A stretch of 64,000 nt of DNA from Paenibacillus sp. MMS18-CY102 (GTDB lineage: Bacteria; Bacillota; Bacilli; Paenibacillales; Paenibacillaceae), in assembly GCF_009789195.1 (NCBI RefSeq), contig NZ_WSTC01000006.1:72126-136125 (forward strand), in the 5' to 3' direction. Of this stretch, positions 25,352 to 34,048 are shown one piece after another. Positions within the stretch are counted from its first letter, which is position 1; each line of letters opens with the position of its first letter. Position numbers and translations under genes: made by a program. A model generated the notes under the pieces. It had not been told where the DNA came from. It saw only the letters and a list, made by a program, of their open reading frames with translations, and did no database searches.

Positions 25352-25501
25352 TTGAATTTTGCGACACTGTATCGGGTTATTTTGCTAATCGCATCCGTAT
25401 ACCTGATTACCGTCTCGACTGAAACATGGCTGATCGTGCTATTGTCGATTTCGGCATTGGTTTCGTTGATTACGTTGATTGTTGGATTTGTAAAAAAGTG
25501 A
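25352..25501 (+). CDS. Small two-helix membrane protein
   Basis: 49 residues, TTG start behind AAGGGGGGAA. Two hydrophobic helices (FATLYRVILLIASVYLITV and WLIVLLSISALVSLITLIVGF) end in VKK. It follows the phosphatase by 37 bases. Function unknown; the size and composition suggest a genuine small membrane peptide. Confidence 0.5.
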   Translation: MNFATLYRVILLIASVYLITVSTETWLIVLLSISALVSLITLIVGFVKK

Positions 25502-25639
25502 AGCGATAGCTTACTGTGTGTGCAAGCCTCTTAACCGGGGCTTGTTTAGCATATAGGTTAGGAATCAAGCTGTTTAAACGGGCTGGCCATACAGGGTGAG
25601 CCCATTCCGTCTTTCGAGAGAGAAATGAGGGGACTTAAA

Positions 25640-26608
25640 ATGAACTTAAAAACCGAGCGGTTACTAATTCGCAAGTTCGAATTGATGGATTGGCGATCCG
25701 TGCATGAATATACGTCGAATCAGGACGCTATGCGTTACATGCCCGAAGGGGTGTTTACGGAAGAACTGGCGCAACAATTTGTTAGCAACAATATGGATGG
25801 CAAGGCCGAAAAATTTCCTGTCGTGTTAGCTGACGAAGGAACGCTTATTGGGCATATCGTTTTTCATAAATATTTTGGCGAACATACGTATGAAATTGGC
25901 TGGGTGTTTAATCCGAAGTTTCACAATAAGGGGTACGCTTCTGAGGCAGCATTAGCCGTCTTGAAGCATGCGTTTGAGAAAATGAATCTGCACCGAATTA
26001 TTGCTACTTGCCAGCCGGAGAATACGCCGTCCTATCGCGTCATGGAGAAAATCGGGATGAGAAGGGAAGGGCATTTCAAGAAATGTATCCCCCATGGCGA
26101 TGAGTGGTGGGATGAGTATTATTATTCGATATTGCGGGAAGATTGGGAGGTTCAGAATCTCCAACATGAGGTTGATGCATTTAAACAATGGGCTAGCGGC
26201 GTAACTGAAAAGCATAGTGATTGGGAAACAGAATATCTGCACTGGAATAGCATTTATCTTGCTGTTCGGGGCGTTATTGGCAATACTTTAATAGATGATT
26301 GGAATACAGCAGTTTACGAACTGATTTTATATATCTTAGCTAGGGATAATGAAGTAGAAAATGTATTGCAAATGTTGGTTGAACATCCCGGAGCATTGGT
26401 CGCAATAGCGAACAAAGCTCTTGCCTATTCTGATAGCCAAGCTAGGTGGCAAGTTGCCCATGCCCTAGGCGAAATAGAAGGAATGGATGAAGAGGGGATT
26501 AATCTGTTGTCTAGATTTTCAGAAGATAACGTTGAATACGTAAGAAGAAGGGCGTTAGTAGCTTTGGATAGGAGACGTGGGCTTAATAATATCATTAATG
26601 GAGAGTGA
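25640..26608 (+). CDS. GNAT acetyltransferase fused to a HEAT-like domain
   Basis: 322 residues. Residues 1 to about 175 are a RimJ/RimL-type GNAT: LKTERLLIRKF, YEIGWVFNPKFHNKGYASEA (acetyl-CoA loop), NTPSYRVMEKIGMRREGHF. From about residue 180 the protein continues with helical, HEAT-like repeats (WASGVTEKHSDWETEYLHW; ARWQVAHALGEIEG; VEYVRRRALVALDRR). These parts are usually separate genes in bacilli. The ATG at 25640 follows ATGAGGGG. It heads a tight group of four genes. Confidence 0.75.
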   Translation: MNLKTERLLIRKFELMDWRSVHEYTSNQDAMRYMPEGVFTEELAQQFVSNNMDGKAEKFPVVLADEGTLIGHIVFHKYFGEHTYEIGWVFNPKFHNKGYASEAALAVLKHAFEKMNLHRIIATCQPENTPSYRVMEKIGMRREGHFKKCIPHGDEWWDEYYYSILREDWEVQNLQHEVDAFKQWASGVTEKHSDWETEYLHWNSIYLAVRGVIGNTLIDDWNTAVYELILYILARDNEVENVLQMLVEHPGALVAIANKALAYSDSQARWQVAHALGEIEGMDEEGINLLSRFSEDNVEYVRRRALVALDRRRGLNNIINGE

Positions 26609-26610
26609 GC

Positions 26611-27015
26611 ATGTTCCCTTCTTATACTGCGCCTGGTCCGTTTATTACATACGACATATCGAACTGCTGCAAAGAAGAATTTATTAGAGATTTCGAGGAA
26701 CAGGCAGTTGTTGCGTTTCAACAATGTACCCTTCCGGGGGAACTAATCTATGCTTTAGATTGGCAGCATGAAGGTTATTTAGTGGACGCACGATTGGAGT
26801 TCCCAAGACAACCGCCTGAGAGTGTTGATAGCGGGGATTGGATAATTTCCATTCATCCAGATGGCGATTATCATTTCTTTCTTGCAAGGGATTTCTCGTG
26901 GGGCAATTTGGGCCATCCATGGGAACAAACAATCACGGTCTATGGAGAAAAGCTAATTGGCTGCTTGTTACAAAATGAACCTCGAATGCTGCAAAAGGTG
27001 TTGCTTCGAGGCTGA
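26611..27015 (+). CDS. DUF2716 protein
   Basis: 134 residues, soluble. ELIYALDWQHEGYLVD and HPDGDYHFFLARDFSWGNLGHPWEQTITVYGEKL match the DUF2716 family of Bacilli, whose function is unknown. It begins 3 bases after the stop of the GNAT-HEAT gene, indicating coupled translation. Confidence 0.7.
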   Translation: MFPSYTAPGPFITYDISNCCKEEFIRDFEEQAVVAFQQCTLPGELIYALDWQHEGYLVDARLEFPRQPPESVDSGDWIISIHPDGDYHFFLARDFSWGNLGHPWEQTITVYGEKLIGCLLQNEPRMLQKVLLRG

Positions 27016-27029
27016 GTGGGAGTGCATTG

Positions 27030-27620
27030 ATGTTCAAAAACTTCACCCTATGCAACTGCATTCCGCTGACGCCGAATTACTTGATTTATGTAAAAGGGCT
27101 CTATGATAATGGGGATGAAGGTTCACAAAAGTTTCCGGACATTAGCCTTGATCCAAACGGCCTCTTATCCGAAAATGAGTTCCGAGCCCAGTTTGAGCAA
27201 TTATGGCACTCTTATTGCGCGGGAAATCTTACGTTTGAGCAGGATTTTCAATTTGAGCGCCAATACAATCAGTTGTTTACTCCCGATGAGCGGGGCCAAG
27301 CCAATTATGAAACGAGCTGGAAGCTGTTTATATCCTGGTGGTGGCAAGATCCGATCGGCGGGAAGAGCGTGCTTGAACGAGTCTCGGATCTTTATATCGA
27401 AGAGATATGGCACGGCTTGGACAAACAATTATCCCTGCTTCCGAAGGAACGGGATTCCATTCGATATGAGATCGTAATGATCTACGACCGTCCTTTCTCG
27501 CATTTGCCGATGAACTTTGGAGCATTTCATTTTCAAACGCTGGATGCGTTACTGCCTGTATGTAAAAAGGATCAAATCGTTGAAACGATACTCACGAATA
27601 TAAGGAGCTATAAGCCATGA
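27030..27620 (+). CDS. Uncharacterised protein
   Basis: 196 residues, soluble, aromatic-rich (SWKLFISWWWQDP), no recognisable catalytic motif. It lies 14 bases after the DUF2716 gene and its stop overlaps the start of the DUF4180 gene (ATGA), so it is firmly part of the operon. Confidence 0.5.
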   Translation: MFKNFTLCNCIPLTPNYLIYVKGLYDNGDEGSQKFPDISLDPNGLLSENEFRAQFEQLWHSYCAGNLTFEQDFQFERQYNQLFTPDERGQANYETSWKLFISWWWQDPIGGKSVLERVSDLYIEEIWHGLDKQLSLLPKERDSIRYEIVMIYDRPFSHLPMNFGAFHFQTLDALLPVCKKDQIVETILTNIRSYKP

Positions 27621-27985
27621 ACATTGCTGTAAATGAGAAGAACGGTTCGAAGGTAGCCGTTATATCAAGCGATGGCCTCATTATATCGAACGTTGGGGAT
27701 GCGCTGGATCTGCTAGCCGACGTCCATTACAACCACGGATGCGACAAAATGCTGGTGAAAAAAGAAAATATCGTGGAGGATTTCTTTCAACTGAGCACAG
27801 GGCTCGCGGGAGAGATTTTGCAGAAGTATACCAATTATCAAATGGCGATTGCTATCGTTGGCGAGTTCAGCGGCTATAATAGCAAGAGCTTGAACGATTT
27901 TATTTACGAGTGCAATCAGGGCAACAAAGTAGCCTTTCGCTCGACAGAGGCGGAGGCGCTGGAGGCGCTGCATAACAGCCGCTAA
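27617..27985 (+). CDS. DUF4180 protein
   Basis: 122 residues. SSDGLIISNVGDALDLLADVHYNHGCDKMLV, KENIVEDFFQLSTGLAGEILQKYTNY and IAIVGEFSGYNSKSLNDFIYE match DUF4180, a small alpha/beta family of unknown function that is often near regulators. It is the last gene of the four-gene group and overlaps the preceding stop by 4 bases. Confidence 0.75.
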   Translation: MNIAVNEKNGSKVAVISSDGLIISNVGDALDLLADVHYNHGCDKMLVKKENIVEDFFQLSTGLAGEILQKYTNYQMAIAIVGEFSGYNSKSLNDFIYECNQGNKVAFRSTEAEALEALHNSR

Positions 27986-28016
27986 CGGAGTAAGAGGAGC
28001 GCAGAAGAGCCCTTCT

Positions 28017-28601
28017 TCACAAAGGGAAGCGGGCAACTTCTTCATACATTGGGCGCTCATGCATATGCGTGCGGTACAAAACAATGGCATTGACGTCCCA
28101 CTCAAGCGGCTTGTCGCTAAAGCTGTGTTGCGGAGCAACGAATGGTTCGCTCCCCGTATAGCTGCGGGCAATGGTAAGATGCGGGCTATAGGGGCGTGCC
28201 TCTATCGAAAATCCTAGAGGGGCTGTTGCAGAAACGGTCGCCTGATGAAGCCGGCTCAATAGGTCGAGCTCGCCGTGGAGCCCGATCCAGAGCACGCGGG
28301 GCTGCTTCGGCATGCCGAACACGCCTACGTCTTGAAGCGTTAAGCGAAAAGGCTGCGTCTCACCTGAGCGTGCTGCTGAGGCTAAGGCATCTATCAGCTC
28401 TGGCAGCTGGCTTGGCTCCGTATCGCCGAGAAATTGCAACGTAATATGCAGATCAGCCTCATGTGTCCATTTGCGAAAAGGTTGCGTATCACGGATTTCA
28501 TTCGACCATGTGCCGATTGCCTTTTTTATAGCTTCGGGAAGTGGAACGGCAACAAATAGGCGCTGGCGGTTAGCCGCCGGATTAGATGATGGGGAGTTCA
28601 T
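28017..28601 (-). CDS. thpR: RNA 2',3'-cyclic phosphodiesterase
   Basis: 194 residues, 2H phosphoesterase. The two catalytic motifs are DLHITLQFLGD and PHLTIARSY (HxT/S type), and RLFVAVPLPEAIKKAI opens the family. It opens 2',3'-cyclic phosphates to 2'-phosphates in RNA. GAGGAGG precedes the ATG. Its substrate chemistry relates to the RNA ends handled by RtcB at 61 kb, but the two loci are 30 kb apart, so no functional link is claimed. Confidence 0.88.
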   Translation of the reverse strand: MNSPSSNPAANRQRLFVAVPLPEAIKKAIGTWSNEIRDTQPFRKWTHEADLHITLQFLGDTEPSQLPELIDALASAARSGETQPFRLTLQDVGVFGMPKQPRVLWIGLHGELDLLSRLHQATVSATAPLGFSIEARPYSPHLTIARSYTGSEPFVAPQHSFSDKPLEWDVNAIVLYRTHMHERPMYEEVARFPL

Positions 28602-28685
28602 GTGTCGGTTATCCTCCTCAGGAATAAGTTTTCTATTGTAGCGTTCCCCAACGGCAAAGGCGCCATAAATAATCTTACAGAAACG

Positions 28686-29348
28686 ATGTTGATGATGAAA
28701 ATTGAGCTAGCACAGCAGATTGTTGAATTTCATGTGGAATACGGGCCACGCAAGAAGATTTCGCTGCAGATCGAGCCTTCGGGCCTCATTACGGTCAAAG
28801 CGCCGAACGGCGCCGTCGACGAAATGGTCATGAGTGCCGTTAGGCAGTATGAGCAATGGATTTTGGAACGATTGGCTATTATCGCGAAAGCGAAAGAAGC
28901 CCCCGTAACGAGAGAATATCAGGATGAGGGCAAATTTCTTCATTTGGGCCGCTACCATCAGCTTCATGAGCTGATTGAGACGGAAGGGCGGAGCGAGGAT
29001 GAGCTGAAGCTCCAGTTGAAAAAGTTTTATTTTGCAAGCTGTAAGAAGGTTGTATTAGAACGGATCAAGGATTACCAAAAGCAGCTAAAGGTAACGCCCA
29101 AGTCGATTGAGATCGTTGAGTCGCGTACCAAATGGGGGAGCTGCAGCTCGGACCGCAAGCTCACCTTTAACTACCGCCTGGCAATGGCTCCGGTTGAAGT
29201 GATCGATTATGTCATTGTCCATGAACTATGCCATCTGACGCACATGAACCATGACCGCTCCTTCTGGCGGCGCGTCGGGAGCATCATGCCGGATTATAAG
29301 GATAAGGAAGCGTATCTGGAACGTTACGGGCAAGCGATGACGCTGTAG
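28686..29348 (+). CDS. YgjP-like M48-family metallopeptidase
   Basis: About 220 residues. The zinc site VIVHELCHLTHMNHDRSFW (HExxH-like HELCH plus a downstream His) and the upstream ESRTKWGSCSSDRKLTFNYRL are the signatures of the YgjP/DUF45 family. The start is uncertain: the frame is open from a GTG at 28602 that abuts thpR, but the family N-terminus fits the ATG cluster at 28686-28695. It is divergent from thpR. Confidence 0.82.
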   Translation: MLMMKIELAQQIVEFHVEYGPRKKISLQIEPSGLITVKAPNGAVDEMVMSAVRQYEQWILERLAIIAKAKEAPVTREYQDEGKFLHLGRYHQLHELIETEGRSEDELKLQLKKFYFASCKKVVLERIKDYQKQLKVTPKSIEIVESRTKWGSCSSDRKLTFNYRLAMAPVEVIDYVIVHELCHLTHMNHDRSFWRRVGSIMPDYKDKEAYLERYGQAMTL

Positions 29349-29378
29349 ATGAAGTCCTAGAGGTTATGCTCTGGGGCT

Positions 29379-29906
29379 TTATTTGTTTTTTAACGGTCCA
29401 TCATCCCAAATTTGCACCTCAATATATCGCTCCGGCCCATTGCTGCCATCGGCATTCCATTCTTGAGGTAGCCCGAATTGATCGATAACATGCCTAATCT
29501 CAATTAAGGTATAGACCTGATTACGGTACGGTTTCCCATCTTGGCAACGCATCGTAGGGAATAAGTCACCGTAGGTGAAGCTTACCGTTTGTGCTTCAAA
29601 TTCCGTCAGAGGGATTTCGAGTTGCTTGCCGGCCGGATACCAATCCAAAAGCCAAGGGCATTGCCCAAGCGTCATGTAATGCGGATACTTTCTGGATGGT
29701 TTACCGCCCTTTGAGATAAATAGTTCCCTTGTCTTGGTTTCAAGACCGCGGCGAATTTGAAGATAGTCCATGGACCGTTTACTTGCGAACCCTTTTTAAT
29801 TAAGCCGAATATCACGAAGAATACGTTCCGCTTCATCCGCCTCCAGGTCAGATAAATTAACGAATGGTCCCGTGGATTCATCGTAATAGTGATAAAGAAA
29901 CTCCAT
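29379..29906 (-). pseudogene. Conserved hypothetical gene broken by one in-frame stop
   Basis: From ATG 29906 the frame reads MEFLYHYYDESTGPFVNLSDL to RDIRLN, then TAA at 29796-29798, then in the same frame KGFASKRSMDYLQIRRGLE and on through GGKPSRKYPHYM, SFTYGDLFPTM and GPERYIEVQIW to 29379. The two parts are one family of about 175 residues known from Paenibacillus. A single C-to-T change (CAA to TAA) would explain it. The 3' part alone could start at 29771 but would lack the first quarter. It is 23 bases downstream of the ANT(6) gene. Confidence 0.65.
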
Positions 29907-29928
29907 CAATCTTGATCCCGCCTTAGCC

Positions 29929-30810
29929 TTAGTATACGCCCTCTGCATCAAGCGGCAAATTTCTTACATGCTTGAGATATCCGGTCATGTTGGCATCGTC
30001 TATATGCGGATACGTGAATGACATAGTGCCAGCTACCTCTGTTGCTAAAGTTCGGAACAATTCGCAGGTGACAAATATGGAGTCCCACATCTGCTCATAG
30101 CTGCTGCCCGAATAGGTTGCTTGGTACATGTCCCAGTATGCTGCTGGAAGAAAATTGTTAAAATACTTCCCCATTTTCCCCGTTGAAACTTGGAAATCAT
30201 GCTTCATCCCGATCCACCACGAAATCATTTCGTCCAGCTGCTCTCTAGTGGTATATTCGAACATTTTTTTCGCATACGGCAACTCATCCCGCCAAATGCC
30301 TTTTGCAACATTTTGCAGGCACCACCAGAAGTCGTTGCAGTTACTCATGAATTGCGCTTCTGTTGGCCTTGTAACATGGTAGCCAATATCCGTAGATGCA
30401 GGTATGGTTGGCAGGCAGCCGTCTTTATCCAATAACGGAATGGTGAGCTTGTCACTGAGGTACCGATCAATCGCCAGGTCCTTGGTTTCGATTCGAAGAT
30501 CGATGCGGTTTCCGTCTTGGAAGAGCATGAGATAGCCATAAGAACGGTCAAAATTCATGCCTGCACCGTTAGCACAGTTATTTTTATCAGGCTCTTGCAG
30601 CATGAGCAATTGGCCAAACACGTTGATCCACTTCTCATCCTTAACGAATGAAGCGGCTTCCGTTACGAGATATACAATGTCATAGTCTTGAAAAATATCT
30701 TTGGGAACGTTCGGATTTGTTCTTGAGCCGTTCATATAGACTGCCCTTATGCGTTCGTCCCGCTCGGCGACGCCTAGGATTAAATCCATCATTTCTTTCT
30801 CGTTTCTCAT
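29929..30810 (-). CDS. ANT(6)-type aminoglycoside 6-adenylyltransferase
   Basis: 293 residues, the usual size. RAVYMNGSRTNPNVPKDIFQDYDIVYLV is the nucleotidyltransferase site (GSR plus DxD), and GNRIDLRIETK, FWWCLQNVAKGIWRDELPYAK and MISWWIGMKHDFQVSTGKMGKY are diagnostic of the streptomycin adenylyltransferase family (PF04439). Such genes are common on Paenibacillus chromosomes and do not by themselves prove resistance. It precedes the interrupted gene at 29379-29906 on the same strand. Confidence 0.9.
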   Translation of the reverse strand: MRNEKEMMDLILGVAERDERIRAVYMNGSRTNPNVPKDIFQDYDIVYLVTEAASFVKDEKWINVFGQLLMLQEPDKNNCANGAGMNFDRSYGYLMLFQDGNRIDLRIETKDLAIDRYLSDKLTIPLLDKDGCLPTIPASTDIGYHVTRPTEAQFMSNCNDFWWCLQNVAKGIWRDELPYAKKMFEYTTREQLDEMISWWIGMKHDFQVSTGKMGKYFNNFLPAAYWDMYQATYSGSSYEQMWDSIFVTCELFRTLATEVAGTMSFTYPHIDDANMTGYLKHVRNLPLDAEGVY

Positions 30811-30917
30811 CGGAATGCACCCCCAAACCTAATAGTACCACGATTATCCAAAATTGTTCATGCCCACAATAAATCGGAAATAAAAAGATTTACATTTTAT
30901 CCCTAAAGCATTATTAT

Positions 30918-30957
30918 CTAATTTAACGAATATCAAATTAGATGTTTGTTAAATTAG
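30918..30957. promoter_or_regulatory. AT-rich inverted repeats in a divergent promoter region
   Basis: CTAATTTAAC (30918-30927) and GTTAAATTAG (30948-30957) are a perfect 10+10 inverted repeat, with another half-site AAATTAG in between. They sit between the divergent ANT(6) gene and the gene at 30997. This looks like a repressor-binding site; the factor is unknown. Confidence 0.4.
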
Positions 30958-30996
30958 TTTGTGCTGCAAGAGCTTCAGATGAATGGGAGGTTGGCT

Positions 30997-31638
30997 ATGG
31001 CAGTTGTCGGCATTCTAGGCGTCGTTCATGATGATGGGCTTAGGGAGAAGTACCATCTATCCTTGGCGTTCATGAAGGAGCTGATCACGGAATTTAATCC
31101 TGATGTGATTTGCGGTGAAGTGCTTCCTAGCAGTTGGGAACGCTATAAGAAGGACCGTACGCTTCGTGGGTACTGGGGGGAGCCTGCGAGCGAATATTGG
31201 GATTTGATTTTTCCTCTGTGTGAAGAGGAGAAGATTGAGTTTGAACCGATTGATTGGGTGGAGCTTGATGTTTGGACGGATTTTGACCCATTCGTTTCAT
31301 TCGAGGAACATGAGCAGCAGCAGTTGAATGCGGAGTGGGAGCAATGGTTTGAGCGTCAGCTTGCAACCTGTGGTTCAAGCGTTCTTCCGTTTAATTCTTA
31401 TGCGTTCGATGCGGTTACGAAACAGAAGTACGAATGGTTAGAACGAATCAATCCGCAGGCTCATATGTTCAGGTGGACATGCAGGCATCTCATCATGCTG
31501 CAACGGATCAAAAACGCGATGAAGAAGCATGCGGACAAACGAATCCTGTGCATCGCAGGTGCAGACCACAATCATGTATTATATGAAGGCCTAATGGCCG
31601 AGAAGGGCATACAACTCGTGTATCCTTTAAGAACATAA
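30997..31638 (+). CDS. Uncharacterised protein, TraB/EreA-like pattern
   Basis: 213 residues, soluble and acidic. MAVVGILGVVHDDGLREKY at the start, VICGEVLPSSWERY, and ILCIAGADHNHVLYEGL near the end recall the His-Glu-His arrangement of the TraB/EreA/ChaN superfamily of metal-dependent enzymes, but the match is only in pattern. The ATG at 30997 has GGGAGG 7 bases upstream. It is single and divergent from the ANT(6) gene. Confidence 0.45.
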   Translation: MAVVGILGVVHDDGLREKYHLSLAFMKELITEFNPDVICGEVLPSSWERYKKDRTLRGYWGEPASEYWDLIFPLCEEEKIEFEPIDWVELDVWTDFDPFVSFEEHEQQQLNAEWEQWFERQLATCGSSVLPFNSYAFDAVTKQKYEWLERINPQAHMFRWTCRHLIMLQRIKNAMKKHADKRILCIAGADHNHVLYEGLMAEKGIQLVYPLRT

Positions 31639-31723
31639 GTAACTTATCCTGCTCTCATGCGTCTATTAAATGATTGGTTTATGATGTTCCTCATTAATAG
31701 ATTTGGGAGAAAGGGAGACGACT

Positions 31724-33340
31724 ATGTTTAAAAAGGTGGGTTTACTCGTTGTTGTGCTCGGCATGCTGTGTGCGAACAGTGCGTTTGCTTATAATGTGCA
31801 ACTTAAACCGTTCAAGGATGAACAAAACGATTATGCGCGGGAATCGATTTATACGTTGTCTGCTTTAGGCATTATTAATGGCTATGAGGATGGGACATAC
31901 CGTGCGAATGTTGGCCTGTCCAGAGAGGCTTTCATTAAGCTGCTGGTGATGGCGAGGCAGTTGGATACAACGGCTGCTATTGGAAAAATCCCGGCGGATG
32001 TGGCGAAGTCGCGTTGGTCTGCGCCATTTATTTCGGTTGCGAATGCGCATCAGTGGATCGATAGCTTGCTAGATAAGAAGGGGATGTTCCATCCCGATCA
32101 GACAATTACGAGGCAAGAGGTTGCGATGCTCGTCGGGAAGGCGTTGCTAGAATCCGAGACGGAGCAGACGCGACAGCTATGGCTGGGCGGCGATTGGAAG
32201 ATAGAGCGGGATACGCGAGCGTTCAAAGATCAATCGGCGATTAACGCGGCGATGCAGCCCTATGTGTATTATGCGGCGAACCGCGGCATGATGGAGGGGG
32301 ACCCGGCAGGCTTTAAGCCAAGCGAGCCCTTGATTCGCAAGCAAGCGGCAGCTGTCATTACCCGCCTGATCGATGATCGAGTATCGGGGCAAAGGGTTGA
32401 TTTTACAGGCTATTATGCGATTCAATCTTATCCAGCCATTCAACAGATGGACAAGCTCGCCAATGTCATCTTCGGCTGGTCTCACTTGGCGTACAGCACG
32501 GCTGGCACAGCGGCCTTGGATGTGAGCACGACCGTTAATAAAATGCCGGACGGGTATGAAGAGGCGCTTGCGGCGGCGGATTACGCACAGGCTTCAAAGG
32601 AGCTGATGGTCTTCTATGACGGCAGCAATTTGAAAGATTTCCTTAAGGATGAGCCAGCGCAGCAGTCGTTTATCCAATCGTTGCTTGCGGTGGTGAACAA
32701 TCCGGCGTACTCGTTTACTGGGGTGAGCATGGATTTTGAAGGGCTGAAGGAAGCGGGAAGCGCTGCGGAATATGTTCGTTTTTTGCAAAAGGTGAAGGAT
32801 GAGCTCGGGACGGGGCTCACAATGTCAGTGGCCGTTCCGCCGATTCAATATTATAAAGGCTATGATCTTGCGGCGATCGGCAAGCTGGCGGATACGGTTA
32901 TTCTGATGGCGTATGATTTTACGCATAACGATAGCAAGCTGCCATCGGCGCCATTGCCGCTCGTGAACGACACGGTCGTGACCGCACTTAAAGCGATTCC
33001 GAAGGAGAAGCTTGTGCTCGGCATTTCGAAACAGGCGAACCAATGGATTACATCGGCGGGCGTAACGGGGAAAGTGCTAAGCCCAGCGATTGCAGATGTG
33101 GAGAAAAGGCTTGCGATGCCGGGCGTAACCCGCACATGGGAGCTGCCTTATTTCCTGGCGAAAGCAACGTTCAAGGATGAACGCGGCAGCCATGAGATTT
33201 ATTACGAGGACACACAGAGCATTGCGAAGAAGGTATGGCTGGCTAAGTTTTACAACTTGAAGGGCGTTTCCTTGTGGTTTATGGGGAACTACACGGCTTC
33301 GGATTGGGATTTGGTCGGTGCGCAGACGAACAACCGTTAA
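31724..33340 (+). CDS. SLH-domain protein with GH18 (chitinase-like) domain
   Basis: 538 residues. A signal peptide (residues 1 to about 22, ending AFA) is followed by three SLH repeats (INGYEDGTYRANVGLSREAFIKLL; FHPDQTITRQEVAMLV; GMMEGDPAGFKPSEPLIRKQAAAVI), which bind pyruvylated wall polymer. From about residue 225 a GH18 barrel follows: YSFTGVSMDFEGLK has the catalytic Glu of the DxxDxDxE motif (first Asp not obvious), then TMSVAVPP, VILMAYDFTH and GVSLWFMGNY. Such proteins resemble spore-cortex or wall glucosaminidases such as YaaH. RBS GGGAGACG. Confidence 0.85.
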   Translation: MFKKVGLLVVVLGMLCANSAFAYNVQLKPFKDEQNDYARESIYTLSALGIINGYEDGTYRANVGLSREAFIKLLVMARQLDTTAAIGKIPADVAKSRWSAPFISVANAHQWIDSLLDKKGMFHPDQTITRQEVAMLVGKALLESETEQTRQLWLGGDWKIERDTRAFKDQSAINAAMQPYVYYAANRGMMEGDPAGFKPSEPLIRKQAAAVITRLIDDRVSGQRVDFTGYYAIQSYPAIQQMDKLANVIFGWSHLAYSTAGTAALDVSTTVNKMPDGYEEALAAADYAQASKELMVFYDGSNLKDFLKDEPAQQSFIQSLLAVVNNPAYSFTGVSMDFEGLKEAGSAAEYVRFLQKVKDELGTGLTMSVAVPPIQYYKGYDLAAIGKLADTVILMAYDFTHNDSKLPSAPLPLVNDTVVTALKAIPKEKLVLGISKQANQWITSAGVTGKVLSPAIADVEKRLAMPGVTRTWELPYFLAKATFKDERGSHEIYYEDTQSIAKKVWLAKFYNLKGVSLWFMGNYTASDWDLVGAQTNNR

Positions 33341-33378
33341 TTCGCTGGGCTGGCGTGCATATTCAGGAGGATTGGATA

Positions 33379-33927
33379 ATGGCCGATGTATTGCGCTCGA
33401 GCTGGCAGACATGCAGATTGTTGATGGAAGACCTTACTATGGAGCTAGTTCCTCGAGTTCAAGAACTATATGAATCAAGCCAATATATGGGGGGATGGGA
33501 CGGGAATTCGGATAGGGAACAGGACCACATCATGAATTGGTATCTGGAAGGCGATTTGCCTCCTAACGGCGTTAAGGAGAACTATAAAATTCAAACGATT
33601 AGACATAGTGAATGTAATGCTATTATCGGATATATAACCTTTTATCATGGTTTCCCGAATGAAGATATCGTGTATATTCCGTTCCTATTCATTGACCCGG
33701 CATTCCAACAACAAGGCTATGCCGAAGAAGCAGTGAAAGGTTTGTTAGTCGAATTGAAAGGTTTGAGCTATCGGGCTATTAGGCTTAATGTGGCTTTAAA
33801 AAACTGGCCAGCATTGCGGTTTTGGATTAAAACGGGATTTACTGCCATTACGGGCATACACGGAGACAGGGCATTCGCTGCGGATGCCTATGCTAATTTG
33901 GAATTAGAGCAAATTCTACTGAAATGA
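33379..33927 (+). CDS. GNAT N-acetyltransferase
   Basis: 182 residues. VYIPFLFIDPAFQQQGYAEEAVKGLLVEL is the acetyl-CoA loop and LNVALKNWPALRFWIKTGFTAITG the motif B region. Start ATG at 33379 follows CAGGAGGATT. 38 bases after the SLH-GH18 gene, with no terminator between, so possibly cotranscribed. Substrate unknown. Confidence 0.8.
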   Translation: MADVLRSSWQTCRLLMEDLTMELVPRVQELYESSQYMGGWDGNSDREQDHIMNWYLEGDLPPNGVKENYKIQTIRHSECNAIIGYITFYHGFPNEDIVYIPFLFIDPAFQQQGYAEEAVKGLLVELKGLSYRAIRLNVALKNWPALRFWIKTGFTAITGIHGDRAFAADAYANLELEQILLK

Positions 33928-34048
33928 TCGGCGCATTCATTGTCTTCTCATACTTAGGCAGTTTTTAAGGTAGACTTTTCCAAAATGATCTGGTACCCTC
34001 TTCTGTGGCATAATTCGTCAAACAATCATCAGAGAAGGGGGGAGCAAC

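Noticed and set aside
28017..28601. thpR as part of the RtcB repair system
   Set aside because: Chemically related (2',3'-cyclic phosphate), but more than 26 kb away with unrelated neighbours; no sequence evidence for a link.
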